A DNA stretch of 64,000 bases, from positions 19,821,501 through 19,885,500 of the forward strand of contig JAIVEN010000015.1 in assembly GCA_026686845.1 (NCBI GenBank), in the 5' to 3' direction. Shown here one piece after another: positions 46,001 through 57,999 of this stretch. Numbering within the stretch: the stretch's first letter is position 1; every line of letters begins with the position of its first letter. The notes beneath the pieces are model-generated. The model did no database searches and had not been told where the DNA came from. It saw only the letters and a program-made list of their open reading frames with translations. The position numbers and the translations under genes were made by a program. The stretch comes from Adenanthera pavonina. Its lineage: Eukaryota; Streptophyta; Magnoliopsida; Fabales; Fabaceae.

Positions 46001-46890
46001 ACATTTTATTGGAAGAGGTTATTATCCAAAATCGAACTACAGAATATATGGTGTTATTTGCCAAATGGTCAAAGCTGGAACTAGTTATTTGCAGTTTGAC
46101 CTTTTAAAAAATTTAAATACATGCTTTACGCACAAAACAAGGTCCTGCTCCGTTCTTACATTACAACCTAATAACCTTGATGAAATGGAAATTTCAGGCT
46201 GAACCATTGATTGAGAAGTTGGCTTTACCAGAACTGATTGACCCTCGTCTTGGGGAATCATATGACACATACGAACTATACCTTACGGCAAAAGCAGCAT
46301 ACTTTTGTGTGCAAAGAGAGCCTGAGATGCGACCATCAATGGCAGAGGTAACCGGAAATTCATTACTACGGATTTCAATTTTGTGCAGTCTTCGGGTAGA
46401 ATGTGTCAATATGGTTTATCAAATTGCTAATCAAATTTTGAACACGAGTAGAGACCTTAGGTTTTAAGTCGAAATTGGGGTTTATTTGCCAATCATATTT
46501 TACTCAATGACGTAGAATGTTTGGTAGATTAAATTATCATTGTTGGGTTTGGAATCTTGAGTTCCTAAAAACTAATATACCCATATGTATAAATGAGACA
46601 TTAACAGCTTGTATAGAGTTTTATACATGGTTATCTGAATCAGATTGGACCAGCCGGTTTGGCCAAAAAATTTACAAACCAGTCCTTGGTTTGGTTCAGA
46701 CTAATGAGGGAAGTGGAGAAAAAGCAAATTGGTATAATCAAGTATCTGCTTTTACTGCTTCCACTTCTTGTTTATACAGTTCTGCGTTCCAATGAATAGC
46801 TTGCCACTTCAGGTTGTGCGCCTTCTTGAAGGAGAAAATGACCACTTCCGAACCTTGGCAGATCAGTTCGTGCCTAATTCCCATAAGTGA
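34025..46890 (+). CDS. Receptor-like cytoplasmic kinase with N-terminal universal-stress-protein domain
   Basis: Ten exons by eye: 34025-34196, 34885-35021, 35155-35252, 43243-43574, 43862-44314, 44424-44584, 45431-45507, 45601-45745, 46198-46347, 46813-46890. Together they make 600 residues in one frame, all GT-AG. Residues about 8-160 form a USP-like domain (YVIIACDATKDS, VKVTAGFPIRQVI, AWIVLDKHLRRDL). A CAGC motif (282-285) precedes the kinase domain, as in this RLCK group. Kinase motifs: glycine loop GEGGYGHV (318-325), K339, E355, HRDMRPSN (434-441), DFG (454-456), APE (480-482), so it could be active. There is no signal peptide or transmembrane segment. Family members are cytoplasmic or membrane-associated Ser/Thr kinases of unclear role; databases often call close relatives inactive protein kinase SELMODRAFT_444075-like. 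Intron 3 is about 8 kb and carries two retroelements. The exon 3/4 junction completes a Lys codon across that intron. Confidence 0.88.
35454..35497. repeat. 22-bp direct repeat in intron 3
   Basis: The unit cgcctattcagatatgaaaa plus tt occurs twice in tandem, starting at 35454 and 35476. Confidence 0.85.
36244..36467 (-). repeat. 3' LTR of the copia element
   Basis: A 224-bp direct repeat of 41111-41334. On the plus strand it runs from tgacacgaatagtgg to tatcttctaaca, the TG...CA ends of a typical LTR. The polypurine tract (plus-strand ctccccctcaagc) abuts it at 36468 and overlaps the stop codon of pol. Confidence 0.95.
36475..38632 (-). pseudogene. Copia pol, reverse transcriptase and RNase H part
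   Basis: An open frame of 699 residues (36475-38574) after the frame break. The reverse transcriptase has the copia signatures VGCRWVFATKFNSDGS, QFDVKNAFLHGDLEEEIYM and the catalytic YVDD in LLVYVDDIIV. RNase H follows with YTDADYAGS, SSAEAEFRAM and KHIEVDRHFIKEKL. This part is undamaged in itself but has lost its link to the upstream frame and has no start of its own. Confidence 0.92.
38633..40828 (-). pseudogene. Copia gag, protease and integrase part, interrupted
   Basis: The probable gag start is the minus-strand ATG at 40826-40828. The frame runs on to about 38633 with two in-frame stops, a TAG near 40710 and a TGA at about 40490-40495. It has the UBN2/gag segment, the CX2CX4HX4C knuckle (CTYCNKPRHTKDRC), a protease block in which the usual Asp-Ser-Gly reads Asp-Tyr-Gly (Tyr codon 39722-39724), the pre-integrase zinc region in which one expected Cys appears to be Trp (near 39218), and an integrase core with its Asp, Asp and Glu. 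The frame is then broken by a 25-bp tandem duplication at 38697-38746. Confidence 0.9.
40892..41044 (-). repeat. GAACAGT-repeat leader of the copia element
   Basis: About nine irregularly spaced copies of gtgaacagt or near variants (plus strand; actgttcac on the element's own strand) fill the stretch between the primer-binding site and gag. It lies in the element's untranslated leader. The region has few stops, which gives overlapping spurious ORFs. Confidence 0.8.
41098..41110 (-). other. Primer-binding site of the copia element
   Basis: The reverse complement reads tggtatcagagcc, directly next to the 5' LTR. It matches the 3' end of plant initiator tRNA-Met, the usual copia primer. Confidence 0.92.
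41111..41334 (-). repeat. 5' LTR of the copia element
   Basis: A 224-bp direct repeat of 36244-36467 with about nine substitutions and no length change by eye. It contains the element's promoter, which would fire on the minus strand, against the host kinase gene. Confidence 0.95.
41344..42868 (-). mobile_element. Small non-coding LTR element, TRIM-like, with a nested repeat
   Basis: Ends at 41344-41572 and 42632-42868 both start tgtaaagaat and end ccaaca, and share blocks such as catacagcctat and tta.ttc/attaa.tccaaca. The reverse complement of 42620-42631 reads tggtatcaaaac, a primer-binding site for tRNA-Met, directly beside the right repeat. A purine-rich tract (reverse complement of atctccatcaagttgga) adjoins the left one. 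No coding sequence is present, so it is a TRIM-like element on the minus strand. The target duplication is tttat/tttaa, one mismatch. The LTRs are much more diverged than those of the neighbouring copia, so it is older. Confidence 0.72.
41812..42360. mobile_element. GGGCC-family repeat, copy 3, nested in the TRIM-like element
   Basis: The AT-rich core (42030-42320) aligns with 6870-7150. GC-rich ends (catgggctaggttagg, gcttgggccaggctgg) bracket it. Removing it leaves about 510 bp of internal sequence for the TRIM-like element. Confidence 0.65.
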
Positions 46891-47900
46891 AGAAAAGGTT
46901 TATATAAGAAAGAAGGTGAAGAAAATGTTGACTTTTAAGGAGCATATTACGATTATATTACTTTTTTGTATCTCGTTTTTACATTCTATTTTGCCTTCTC
47001 CCAATTTTGGACTAGGAAGTTTACACAATATTAATAAAAGAGTTGAAACTTTAGTTACTGAAAGTTTGACTTCATAATGAATGGTGTATGGCTTGTCTCA
47101 ATTTATTAAAATGAATGCTTTTGAACAAATTCTGATCGGGCAAATCATTTTGATGTTTTTAAAGTATAGTTTGTTTATTTTTTAAAAAAATAATCAAGCC
47201 GTATTCTCAGATGATTTGAATGATCAGAATTTGTTTAGATTTACTTATTTTCTTTTATAAATTGAGATAATTCGGATTCTGTTCACTAGATGTTTTCTGT
47301 GTATAATTCCCTAGTTTGGAAGAATGAAACTTTGGTGCGGCTGGGCTATAAGGAAGGTTCAATCCTGGGGTAAGATAAATTTGCATTAGGTGCTCATTAG
47401 TCAAATAAAATCTGAACCGTTCTGTTGATTTAGATAATGTAGATTTATAGATCTTTATTTTGATTTATTTTACAAAAATAATAGTATTTTTTTAAATTAA
47501 CAATTATAAAATTATTTTTATTTTCTATTCGACATCTAATAAAATAAAAATATATTAAAAAATATAATAATAAAATATAATTAAATTTGGACAAGATGAA
47601 CACAGTGTGCTCCTAGGGCGAGATACATGAATGGTTGGTGGTGAGGGTGTGAGAAGCAATTCTTTTAATTTATTTATATTTTTCACAGACGTATCATATC
47701 TTTGAAATTATTAAAAAAAACATAATAGATAACAAAATTTCTCTTGTAAATACTGAGAAATTTCCAAAAAAATATCAAGCATAAATCTATAATGTTTACT
47801 CGGTTCCTAACTACAAAGAAAACTGCAGCATTTTAAAATCAGGATTAATGGAGTATTGCTTCTTTTTTGTTTAAAAACGTTTAATAAATCAAGAATGTTT
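46891..47900. other. 3' region of the kinase gene and intergenic DNA
   Basis: The first few hundred bases are probably 3' UTR. No further gene is seen. Confidence 0.5.
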
Positions 47901-48122
47901 TACTCCCTCCGATTCTATATATAGGATCTTTTGTTCTGGTCCTAAATATAAGATTCTTTATAATATATGAGGTAGTATTTATTATATATTTTCAAAAAAT
48001 GCCTTTATTTAATGTATCCAAAGAGAAAGAGAAAAAGATTAAATAATGGCAGTTTTAAAAAAATGTTAAGATTTTCAGAGAAATTGAGATAGTTAATTAA
48101 TTTTAATTCAAATTAAAAGATT
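47901..48122 (-). mobile_element. Truncated Stowaway-type MITE
   Basis: It starts with tactccctccgattctatat and matches 50929-51197 in the same orientation, but breaks off after taattcaaattaaaag without the second terminal repeat. Confidence 0.7.
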
Positions 48123-48872
48123 TGCATGGAAAAACCGATTCAGCCAAGTGCCCAACGATAAACACGAAAGAGACAGGCGCACCAACGCTAGGGGGAAAAT
48201 TAAGAATGTGAATTTTTTTCTTAAAATTATAATTATCGTTCAACTGCTTGTGCTCTATAATATTTATTTTTTAAAATGTATAGCTATATATATATTTGCC
48301 TTAGTTTATACTCTTTTCAATCCTTAATGTAAGTCATTTCTAACTAATTTATTAAAATCAAGAAAAATTTGTTACATCATTAAAATTATCTTGAAATTAA
48401 TATATTTTCTATCGTTATCCTCTAATAAATACTATAAATTCAAACAATTCACATTATTTTTCATAAATAAATAAGAACATTTTGAAAATAAAATAATTAA
48501 TAATTTAAAATCTTATAAAAAATTTAAGATCATAACAAATTTTTAAAATATAACTAATAAAAAGAGTCAAAGAAAATAGTCATCAGCCGTATGTGAAATT
48601 GGACCAAACAACAGTGGTCACCACGAGTAGATCAAAGAGAAGGAATGATTAGAGTTGTGGAAAATCTGTGATGAGAATCCAGAGATAGAGACACAAATTA
48701 GATTTATGCTTTGAACCATTAAAAGTGTGTTAGCCTCTTCCCTTTTAGTCAGTCGCCCTTTTGATACACAATTAATCAGGTTTTGAAAACAAGAAGATCG
48801 ATCCCCACACGCATTTCTTGCATTAATTAATTGAATTTGCAGATTCCTAGGGACTCTCTCCATCATAAAATG

Positions 48873-49141
48873 TACTCCCTCTGGTCCTGTATATAAAATC
48901 ATTTTAACCGAATCACGTGAATTAAGAAAGGGAGTTAAAACCAATTAACTATCTCAATTTTTCCAAAAATTTCAACATTTTTCCAAAACTACCCTTATTT
49001 AATCTCCTTTTTTTTTTCTTTAAATACATTAAATAGGGGTATTTTTTTGAAAATGCACAATAAATACCACTTCGTACATTGTAAATGATCTTATATTTAG
49101 GACCAAGGCAAAAGGTCCTATATATAGGACCGGAGGGAATA
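48873..49141 (+). mobile_element. Stowaway-type MITE
   Basis: Ends ctccctctggtcctgtatat and the inverted form atatataggaccggaggga are flanked by TA on both sides, the Tc1/mariner target. It is nearly collinear with 52775-53043. No coding capacity. Confidence 0.85.
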
Positions 49142-49384
49142 ATAAATAAATAATTAAATCATAATAATCAAGAAAATAGTTAAACATCTTAAATATGTCA
49201 TAAAAAAGAAATTTTTTTTCACAAAAATTTTCATTCAATATTCTCACTTAACTATTTTTTAATTAATGTCTCGTAATAATAAATTTACTTTAATTAAAGG
49301 TAAAATTAAAAAAATATATTAATTTATTAGATAAAAAATTTTATCTTTTATATTTTAGAACAAAACATATTTAAAAATATTTCT

Positions 49385-49652
49385 TACTCCCTCCGGTCCC
49401 ATTTATAAGATATTGTTTAGAAAATTTACTTGGTCCTATTTATAAGATGTTGTGTTATTTTTTTATTTAAATTTCCTTCTTTACCCTTCATTTAATAATT
49501 TTTTTTGTCTTGTAAATTGTTCCGATCTTTAATTAGTAGGGATAAGATTGGAAGTTTATACTATTTTTTTATAAATTTAAGAGTATAATTATATCTTCTT
49601 AATATTTATGTAATGAAAAATTATATCTTATAAATGGGATTAGAGGAAGTAT
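49385..49652. mobile_element. Stowaway-type MITE, different subfamily
   Basis: Starts tactccctccggtcccattt and ends ataaatgggattagaggaag before ta. The interior differs from its neighbours. Confidence 0.75.
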
Positions 49653-50391
49653 ATTTTAAAACGAAAAGAAAAGAGCATGTCAATAATTTCTTCCCCAAGA
49701 AACACTGTTGAGAATTGACATGTGACTAGAAATACAACTGTTACCGCGTTATGTGTAGACTTTTTTTTTTCCAATTTGGTAAGCAATTGTTTTTTTGGAT
49801 TAGGGAATGTGTAGGCTTTTTTTTCATCTGGTCAGCTATTGTTTGTTTGGACTAGGGACAAGTGAATTTAGAAATTATTGGATTGAAAAGTCTTTTCCCA
49901 AATGTGGGGAGCAAGCAAGCCTGACATCCATATGATTGCTTCTTTGGTTGGCTGACTTTTGCCTTTCATCACACTAACACAATTTATTTTTTTATATGAT
50001 TATTTGGTATCTGGCAGTAATATCATATCAGATCTTAGTATTGTGAAGTCCAAGTGAGATAGTTATCTCAACATGATCTTTTTTATTTTTAAGGTTTAAA
50101 CTCAACTTTATTTAAAGGGTATTAAGTCTCTTATTACTTAATCCAACTATCATTTATATATTTTTTTTATTTTATGAGTTTACTTCTTTTTTAAATTATT
50201 GCCTAATTTCCATTATTAAATTTAGTTGACATGGTTAATTAATTATTATTATAAATTTATTTTTTTGTGATAACTATTTAGTATTCATTATTCAATAATA
50301 TTGATCAATATAGATTTAGACATTGCCAAATTCTAAATATTTCTTCTACTTGACTTAGCTATCACTAATTATTATAATAAAATTCTTATAT

Positions 50392-50397
<6 letters not shown>

Positions 50398-50422
<25 letters not shown>

Positions 50423-50522
50423 ATCAGGTGACGCACATTAAGTGGCTTGAGTTTATTGGCATGAATTATATATATATATATATATTAAGTGGCTTGAGTT
50501 TATTGGCATGAATTATATATAA
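50398..50522. repeat. CT microsatellite followed by a 47-bp tandem duplication
   Basis: A (CT)n run ends at about 50422. Then ttaagtggcttgagtttatt (50438) with ggcatgaattatatat is repeated at 50485, a period of 47 bp, with a (TA)n run between. Confidence 0.85.
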
Positions 50523-50928
50523 TAAAGCATAGTTTGTTGGGGGGGGGGGTTAACAATAAATGTTAAATTGAATAACTTTTAAATTATAGGAATTGAATTA
50601 TAAAAAGCATATTAAATATTAAATAAACTTATAATATATAATCATCATCCAATCATGTGTTTATTAGAAATTAGTAAACTAAATTAATTAAAAGTATCAA
50701 TATGGAATTCTTCTTCAATGACATTCACCCATTGAATAAATGCATGCATATGTAATTTTGTACTGATTTGTTCATCTTTTTTTTTGGTATAATTTAAGTT
50801 GATATATATGATTGTTTTGGAGAATTAGAGGGATGAGGGCATCAATTATAAATGAGGAAAGGTGTTTGGGAACTTCAATTGTTATTCTTGGTTGGACGAG
50901 ATCATGTGCCTACAATAATGATCCATCT

Positions 50929-51197
50929 TACTCTCTTCGGTTCTATATATAGGATCTTTTGTCCTAATTCTAAATATAAGACCCTTTACAATATACGAGG
51001 TAGTATTTATTATACATTTTTAAAAAATGTTCTTATTTAATGTATCCAAAGAGAAAAAGAAAGAGATTAAATAAGGGTAGTTTTGGAAAAATATTGAAAT
51101 TTTCAGAGAAATCGAGGTAGTTAATTAGTTTTAATTCCAATTCTTAATTTATGTGATTCGGTTAAAAGAGTCTTATATTAAGGATAAGAAGGAGTAT
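50929..51197 (-). mobile_element. Stowaway-type MITE, inverted relative to its neighbours
   Basis: Starts tactctcttcggttctatat and ends ggataagaaggagta. Its reverse complement aligns with 48873-49141 and 52775-53043. Confidence 0.82.
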
Positions 51198-52774
51198 TCT
51201 TATGAAATCTTTATCCGAAAACAATTAAGAAGTAAAAGCATCTCAACTGTTCAATGCTCAATGGCCTTAAAACAATTGAAACCAGGTGGTGAAATTTCAA
51301 CGTCATCCCTCTTGTTCTTATGGAATCTCAACCGTTCACTTGAATATTGTGAGACAACCTCACTTTTAATTGGAGTGTCATTATCTTACCAAAAGAATTT
51401 ATATAAATTAAGCCCCACTTGTTCCATTTGCTACTCGGAATAATAAATAAATAAATATATATATATATATATATTATATTATTTAGCAAGTTAGGATTAA
51501 CTTTGGCCACACAAGTCATAGAAACTAAAACAGAAAACAATTGCTAAGAACTTATAATTTATATTAATTATAACTAAGAAATTTTTTAGATTATCAAAAT
51601 TAATAACTATTAGTATTTTTAAATTATTATTCATATTCCTTTAAATAATAAAATAATATACAATTTATACATGAGTTCTCTTCTAAGTATATTATATATG
51701 GATGCATAAAGAGCCTAAATTAATTAGTTTGTGCGATAAGTCCGCATGATAGTCACTCTCATGATTATATTGTCTTCAGCAATACTATATTTTTTTTTAG
51801 GAACAGCAATACTATACTTTTAGGCGTGTGATGAAACATGACTTAGATTTATTTGGTTTTAAGTTTATAAATTTAAGTTAAAATAAAATAAAATTTACCC
51901 AAGTGAAATTTGGATAAATTCAAATTTATTGTAACGTAATTTATATTTAGATTTTTTTATCGTAAAAGTAATTTTACAAATTTAAAAACATTTTCTTCAA
52001 TTCATTGACCAAATGTTAATTTAGAGATAAAAGTATATTTAAAATCATACCAAACAACATTTTTCTTCTAATATCAATTTGTAAACTCATGTTTGAAACT
52101 ATCAATGAAAATCCAAACAATCAAAAAGCACCAAAATATAACCAACAAATGAGAACCAAAGACACAGAAATTACAGTATGTACATGAAACAGAAAAGCAA
52201 GAGGAAACTACCATATGGCTTTTAGAAATAAATTTATTTATTAAGCTGAAAGAATCAAAGTTGGATCCAATATGTTCACCAAGAAAAAAAAGTTGGATCC
52301 AATATTCAGACCCAAAATAAATAAGCACTAAACTTATATTTTTTTTATATTTTTTAATTAAAATTTAACATATAAATTTATAAATTTTTTTTAAGTTCAA
52401 GAAGTTAATACTTTTAATATATAATTAATGAATAAATCTACAATATATTAAAAAATAATTCATATACTAACTGTTAATTAAAAAATAATATAAAAAATAT
52501 ATAAATATTTTTCAATAAATAATTGGCTAGTATGATATGAAAAGCTCCAGACTACAAATGTCAGCCTCGAGTTAACTTCCAAGAAAAGTCCGATATCAGC
52601 TTGTTATTATTATATTCACATTTTTAAATGCATTTTCTTAATAAATTTACTGAGGCCGGACGAAAATGCAATGCATATCAATTGTAATTTCCAATGCTTT
52701 TACATGCTTACTTTTACATTATGTCATTATGTGGTGACAGCGTGGAAGAAAATCATTACAATATATTTTTATAT

Positions 52775-53043
52775 TACTCCCTCTGTTCCTATATATAAGA
52801 CCATTTTAACCGAATCACGTGAATTAAGAAAGGGAATTAAAACTAATTAACTACCTCGATTTCTCCGAAAATTTCAACATTTTTCTAAAACTATCTTTAT
52901 TTAATCTCTCTCTTTCTCTCTTTGAATACATTAAATAGGGACATTTTTTTGGAAATGCATAATAAATACCACCTCATATATTGTAAAGGATCTTATATTT
53001 AGAATCAAGATAAAAGATCTTATATATAGGACCGGAGGGAGTA
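52775..53043 (+). mobile_element. Stowaway-type MITE
   Basis: Terminal inverted repeats ctccctctgttcctatatat and atatataggaccggagggag are flanked by TA. It closely matches the copy at 48873. Confidence 0.87.
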
Positions 53044-56000
53044 TTAATTAAGAGTCATTTTTTGGCCAAAAATAATTAATAATCATTAATATGCTTTCTG
53101 ACAGAAAAAGTATGAGTCAGCATGTCATTTCCAGTTCTTATAAAAAAAAATAAAAGATCTTATTTCCAGTGCCAATTAAATTCTTGCAAGCAACAATTGT
53201 AGCCATGTCACCATTGTAAAGTCTTTTTTTTTTTTCTAAAAAAGAGTATCTACATTAGAGATCCTCTCGCACCCAAAATACGATGGGACAGTGCAGTACA
53301 CGATAAAGGACGAAAGAGAGATAAATTGGATTTTTAAATGAAAATTAAATTATCATCAAGCCCCCACTAAAATTTTAAAAAAAAATTTAAAAAATCAACT
53401 TAGAAAGGAAAAAGATAATTTATATAAATAGAGATGATTTGGGAGTGAATTATATATGAGAAAAATATTAGATACTCCATAACACCCATTCTTAAGAATA
53501 ATTATTTTAAATCTATTATGTAAATTAATATAATTATAAAAGTATTTTGGTTATTCTCTTATCATTCACTTGCTAAAAAGGGTAGAAAGGAAAAAATATA
53601 AGGAAATTAAGGAGATTTGAAATATAAAATAAAGAAAATAAATTAATAAAATAAATTAAAAAATACTTATTTATTTACAAGGACGGATTTGACACAAAAT
53701 TAGAGTCTGGAACTTATATACCCTGCAATAAGGGTCAAAATTCACATAACTCGAGATCAAAATACGTGTCAGTTGGTTGATATTTTTTAAAAATAAATTT
53801 TTTTAATAAGAGAAAACTAATTAAAAATAATCTATTATTTTGCAAATAAAACAACTTTTTGAAATTTGAGTTGGTGTGTTTTAATCTGAAAAAAATAATT
53901 TAATTTCACTTACTTACTATTATTTTTATTTAATTTGAAAATATTTTTACTTATTCTTGTTTTCTTTAATTTCTAATTTTTTTATGTTTGGTTTTTTGAA
54001 GATATATTTTCTTTTTGTATTTTTGAAAAAAAAATTTATATAAAAGACCTGTTACAGATTCATCCTTATACCCAATAAACTAATTATTCATTTACCTTAT
54101 GGGAACTTTAAAAACCTCCCACATTATAAAAGTTTTATTATATTAAAGTAAGGAAAAATACAAAAGGAGAAGATTATCTTATTTTATTTATTATTTATTA
54201 TTATAGTACTATTTTATTATTATTTTTATGAAATAAAAATCTTTTTAAAAGAAAATCATCTTGCAAGGGATTACTATATTTCGATAAATTGCATGTAACA
54301 TAACCAGTATGTTTATGTGAATTTGTTATTTCACGTGATAACATAGTTAATCTGAATATCTATGTAGATTCGAAAAACTCACGTGGCCTAGTTACCTAAC
54401 CAATGAATATTATTATTATTATCATTGTTTATTTATGTATTATTTTTTTATTATATGTATATATTTAACAAAGAATCTGAAAACTTTTTTTATCATATTT
54501 ATTTATAACATTTCGAAGCATATATTTTCAAAGAAAAGAAAAAATTCATAAAAAATGTTATTTATAAAAACAAATTTCTCAACCTAACTTAGATGTCTAC
54601 GTGAACTCACCGTCTCATGCGATAACACGATTAACTCAAATATTTACGTAGATTCAAAAATCTCATGTGGCATAATTATTTGGCATTAAATCTTTCTATT
54701 TATTTATACATATGTTTATTTTTATTTCTTATTTTTTAGTATTATTTATTAGGAAAATAAAATTTTTGATGGATGTGCCATTAAAACCAACCATTATAAG
54801 CAAACATATAAACACATTCATGTAGCCCCATATCCTCACATGGTGTAAGTGCTTAAGAGTATGCGAAAGTTCAAAAAACCTTTGTAACAAGCACCAATGA
54901 ACCTTTATAAATAAATTGTTTTCTTTAAAACAACAAAATAATAGGTCTAAAAACAAAATTTAGAGTGTTATGATAATTAAATCAAACTGTCATTAGAGTT
55001 CTCATAATATCCAAAGCTAAACAAGAAAATGAGAACATGGAATAGCGACCATGGATCTCATCATAAAATTAACAACCATATATCTTAACAACATAATATT
55101 CATAACAAAATCCCATTTCATATGCCAGAAAAATTTAGTGTATCACACTTAAAAGAAAATAAATCCAAAATGATTCCACGATTTTACAAAACTAAATTTT
55201 TTACAATAAATCAAATTTCACAGAAGATACAATATTCTCTATGGACTAACCAATTTCTTCAAACCAAACTCACTACAAAGATTCCCTCTAGTGACCATTA
55301 TTATCAAGATGAAATAAGTTCATGACTACAAATAATTTTACTTTTCAATCGTAGCCTTACTAGACATGATACATCAACTTTCTAATAATCAATATGGATA
55401 ATCAAACATGTTTAATAGCCAACACAATGATCGGATTCCAACGGCAAATAGACAACAATGAGATTTCAACAGCAAACAAACAAAACAAGTATTTTTCTTA
55501 AACCAAATGAATACATAATATGAGGTCTAACATCATATATTAGAGATGTTGGGATTAGAATCTCAAATCACAAAACACATCTTGCATCTATCTTAATATG
55601 ACAGGGATCATTTGCATAGCAAGTAAATCTAAGCTTAATGCTACTTCCATATTGAAAGCAGAGCACCCAAACCTCTAAAGAAACCCTACTAAAAAAAGGA
55701 AAGAACAATTAACAGGCTTCAAGATGAAGAGAAAAGGAAGGCGACGAGGGAGCAGCACATAAAAGAACAGAAATCTCAACTTAGAATCTGAATCTTAGAA
55801 CAAAAGTTACTAGTTGATGATTCTAGTGCCTTGCAATTCATCCCTTTTATTTGAGTATTTGCCTTTAATCACAGCTCTACCTCTCTTCCCTTTCTCGTGC
55901 CCTCTTCAATCGTCCGCACTCAAGCTCCTTCTATATCTTCTTCTCGACACATTCTCCTTCAATGCTTCCTCGATCTCCCTCTCTCTCTCTCTTCCTTTCA

Positions 56001-57135
56001 ATTAGGTTTTTCTCAGTGGCTCTATTTTCTTTTTAGGGTTTTTCAGTGTCCCTTCACTTCAAAATTTTTCTTTTCAACTACAATCATGTGTGGGCTTTTA
56101 TAGACTCTAGCAAGTGGCTTGCAATCGACCAAACCAAGCGCGTGATTGCTTCAATTGTCTCAAATGCTCATATGATGTCACGCGTTCCCTCTGCTCTGCT
56201 CTCTTGTTCGCCTTCATCGCAAATGCTCTTTGCCTCCACTACTCTACTATAGCAGGGTGCAAAGTAGTAGGGGATTAGCAATTTGTCGTCTCCACGTCTC
56301 TCTCTCTCTCTCTTGCTCTCACACTTGTGCTCTCACCTTCTCTAACTCGCACCTAAGCCTCCCTCTATTTCTCATCCTCATTAGCACCCGAGCCTTGCTG
56401 CTCTACTTTAGAAGCAGACTTGTGCCACCATCTATGAGCCCTTCTCAATTGGGCGTGTGGTTATTTGGGCTTTTAGTCCTTTTCTTAATTAATTAACTAA
56501 TTTTTATTTATTTATTTATTATATTTTGGTTTTGGGGTTAGAGGATTGGGTTATTAGCACTAAATCCACTCTTTAGCCCAAACTCTATTTTTCCTTTTCT
56601 TCTTTTTCTGTTTTTCCCTTTTTGTTAATTATTATTTGCTTTACTTAATTAAGGGAAATTGCTTGTTTCTAGAAGAGAATTTTCTTCAATATTCCTTTAG
56701 AATTTGAGAGTTTTGAGAGTGATTTGGATTTTAATTTTTTAGTTAATTTTTAATAATAATAATAATAATAATATTTATTTATTTATTTTCTTTTATTATT
56801 GTTGTTGTTGTTTTTAGAATAGGCATTTATGAAGCTAAACACTAATTTAGCTCATTATAAAGAATTTTGATTTTTTGTGGCCTTCTCAATCCTTTTGAAT
56901 TTCTGAATTAATTAATCTAATTTTAATTTTTATAGAGTTTATTTATTAGATACCTGGATAAAATAGGGTATTCACGTATCCAATGAAAATTCACAAAAAT
57001 TTTTTTATTCATGAAAATTGTGCATTAATTCAATAGGTCCGGAAAATTTTAGTTATTATACTAATATTAAAATAAAAATAAATAATGTTAATAATATATA
57101 CTAATATTAAAATTAAAATAAATAACGTTAATAAT
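53044..57135. other. Intergenic DNA, unclassified repeats, no gene supported
   Basis: About 55000-56500 is less AT-rich, with CT-rich tracts and short ORFs that match nothing I know. It may be an old retroelement fragment, but I found no LTR ends or protein signature. A local direct repeat lies at 54.3/54.6 kb. Trinucleotide runs (aat, ttg) lie near 56750-56815. Confidence 0.45.
54300..54700. repeat. Diverged direct repeat of about 100 bp, spaced about 290 bp
   Basis: Segments near 54310-54410 and 54595-54690 share cgtgataaca/gcgataacac, gttaatctgaatat/attaactcaaatat, tgtagattcgaaaaa/cgtagattcaaaaa and ctcacgtggc/ctcatgtggc. Non-coding. Confidence 0.65.
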
Positions 57136-57443
57136 ATACTCCCTTCAATTCCATTTATAAGAAAAAAAAAGTTACTTCATGAGTATTAATAAAGGAAATT
57201 GAAGTTAGTTAAAAATAATTAATTTGTCTCACATTTTCAATTTTTTTCAAAATTACTCCTACTTAATTAATCTCTCTTAATTCCTTTTAAAGATGAACCT
57301 CTTGACTTTCAATAGTATTAATGGAAAAGGGCAATTTTGATACAAAAAAATTAATGTAACATTAACTCTATTTTTCCCCCCTTATAAATAGGACTATTAA
57401 AAGGAAAGAAATTTTTTTTATAAATACGATAAGAGAGAGTAAC
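57136..57443. mobile_element. Stowaway-like MITE
   Basis: Starts tactcccttcaattccattt and ends near ataaatacgataagagagag. The terminal repeats are diverged. A second, weaker candidate follows from about 57450 (cctccatttctttcctaaga). Confidence 0.55.
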
Positions 57444-57999
57444 ATATACCTCCTCCATTTCTTTCCTAAGATCTTTTTAAATGAATCACTAAAATTAAGA
57501 AATGTGATTAAAATTAATTAAGAGTTTTGTATTTTTAAAAGATTTACTAAACATTTGAAAATTGCTTACATTAATCACAATATTAAAAAAGAAAGACTTA
57601 TATTTGCAGACACTTTTAAAAAATAAAAATTTTATTATTTATATAAAAATTTTATATTAAAAAATAAAAAAGCTTTTAGAAAGAATATCATTCCCTTCAT
57701 TTTTATATATAACATATAAATTATGTGTTTTTTTATAAATATACGATATAGAAATGAATTGTTTTATGCATTTTTTTCTCATTTTATTTTTTATTAAATA
57801 AATAAATAAAATTAATTTTCATTAATTATAAGCTAGAAATGTTAAATATTAAATAAAATATTTTATAAATTATTTTAAATTTTTTGATAAATTTAATGTT
57901 TCCAATTTTTTTTATATGCATGAATTTGTTATTTGTATATGAAAACAAAGTAAGTCCTGTGAAAAGGAGCCAATGGATTATATAAATGCGTTCTTCCTA

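Noticed and set aside
55814..56496. Several overlapping plus-strand ORFs
   Set aside because: They come from CT-rich low-complexity DNA and overlap in different frames without a shared family signal.
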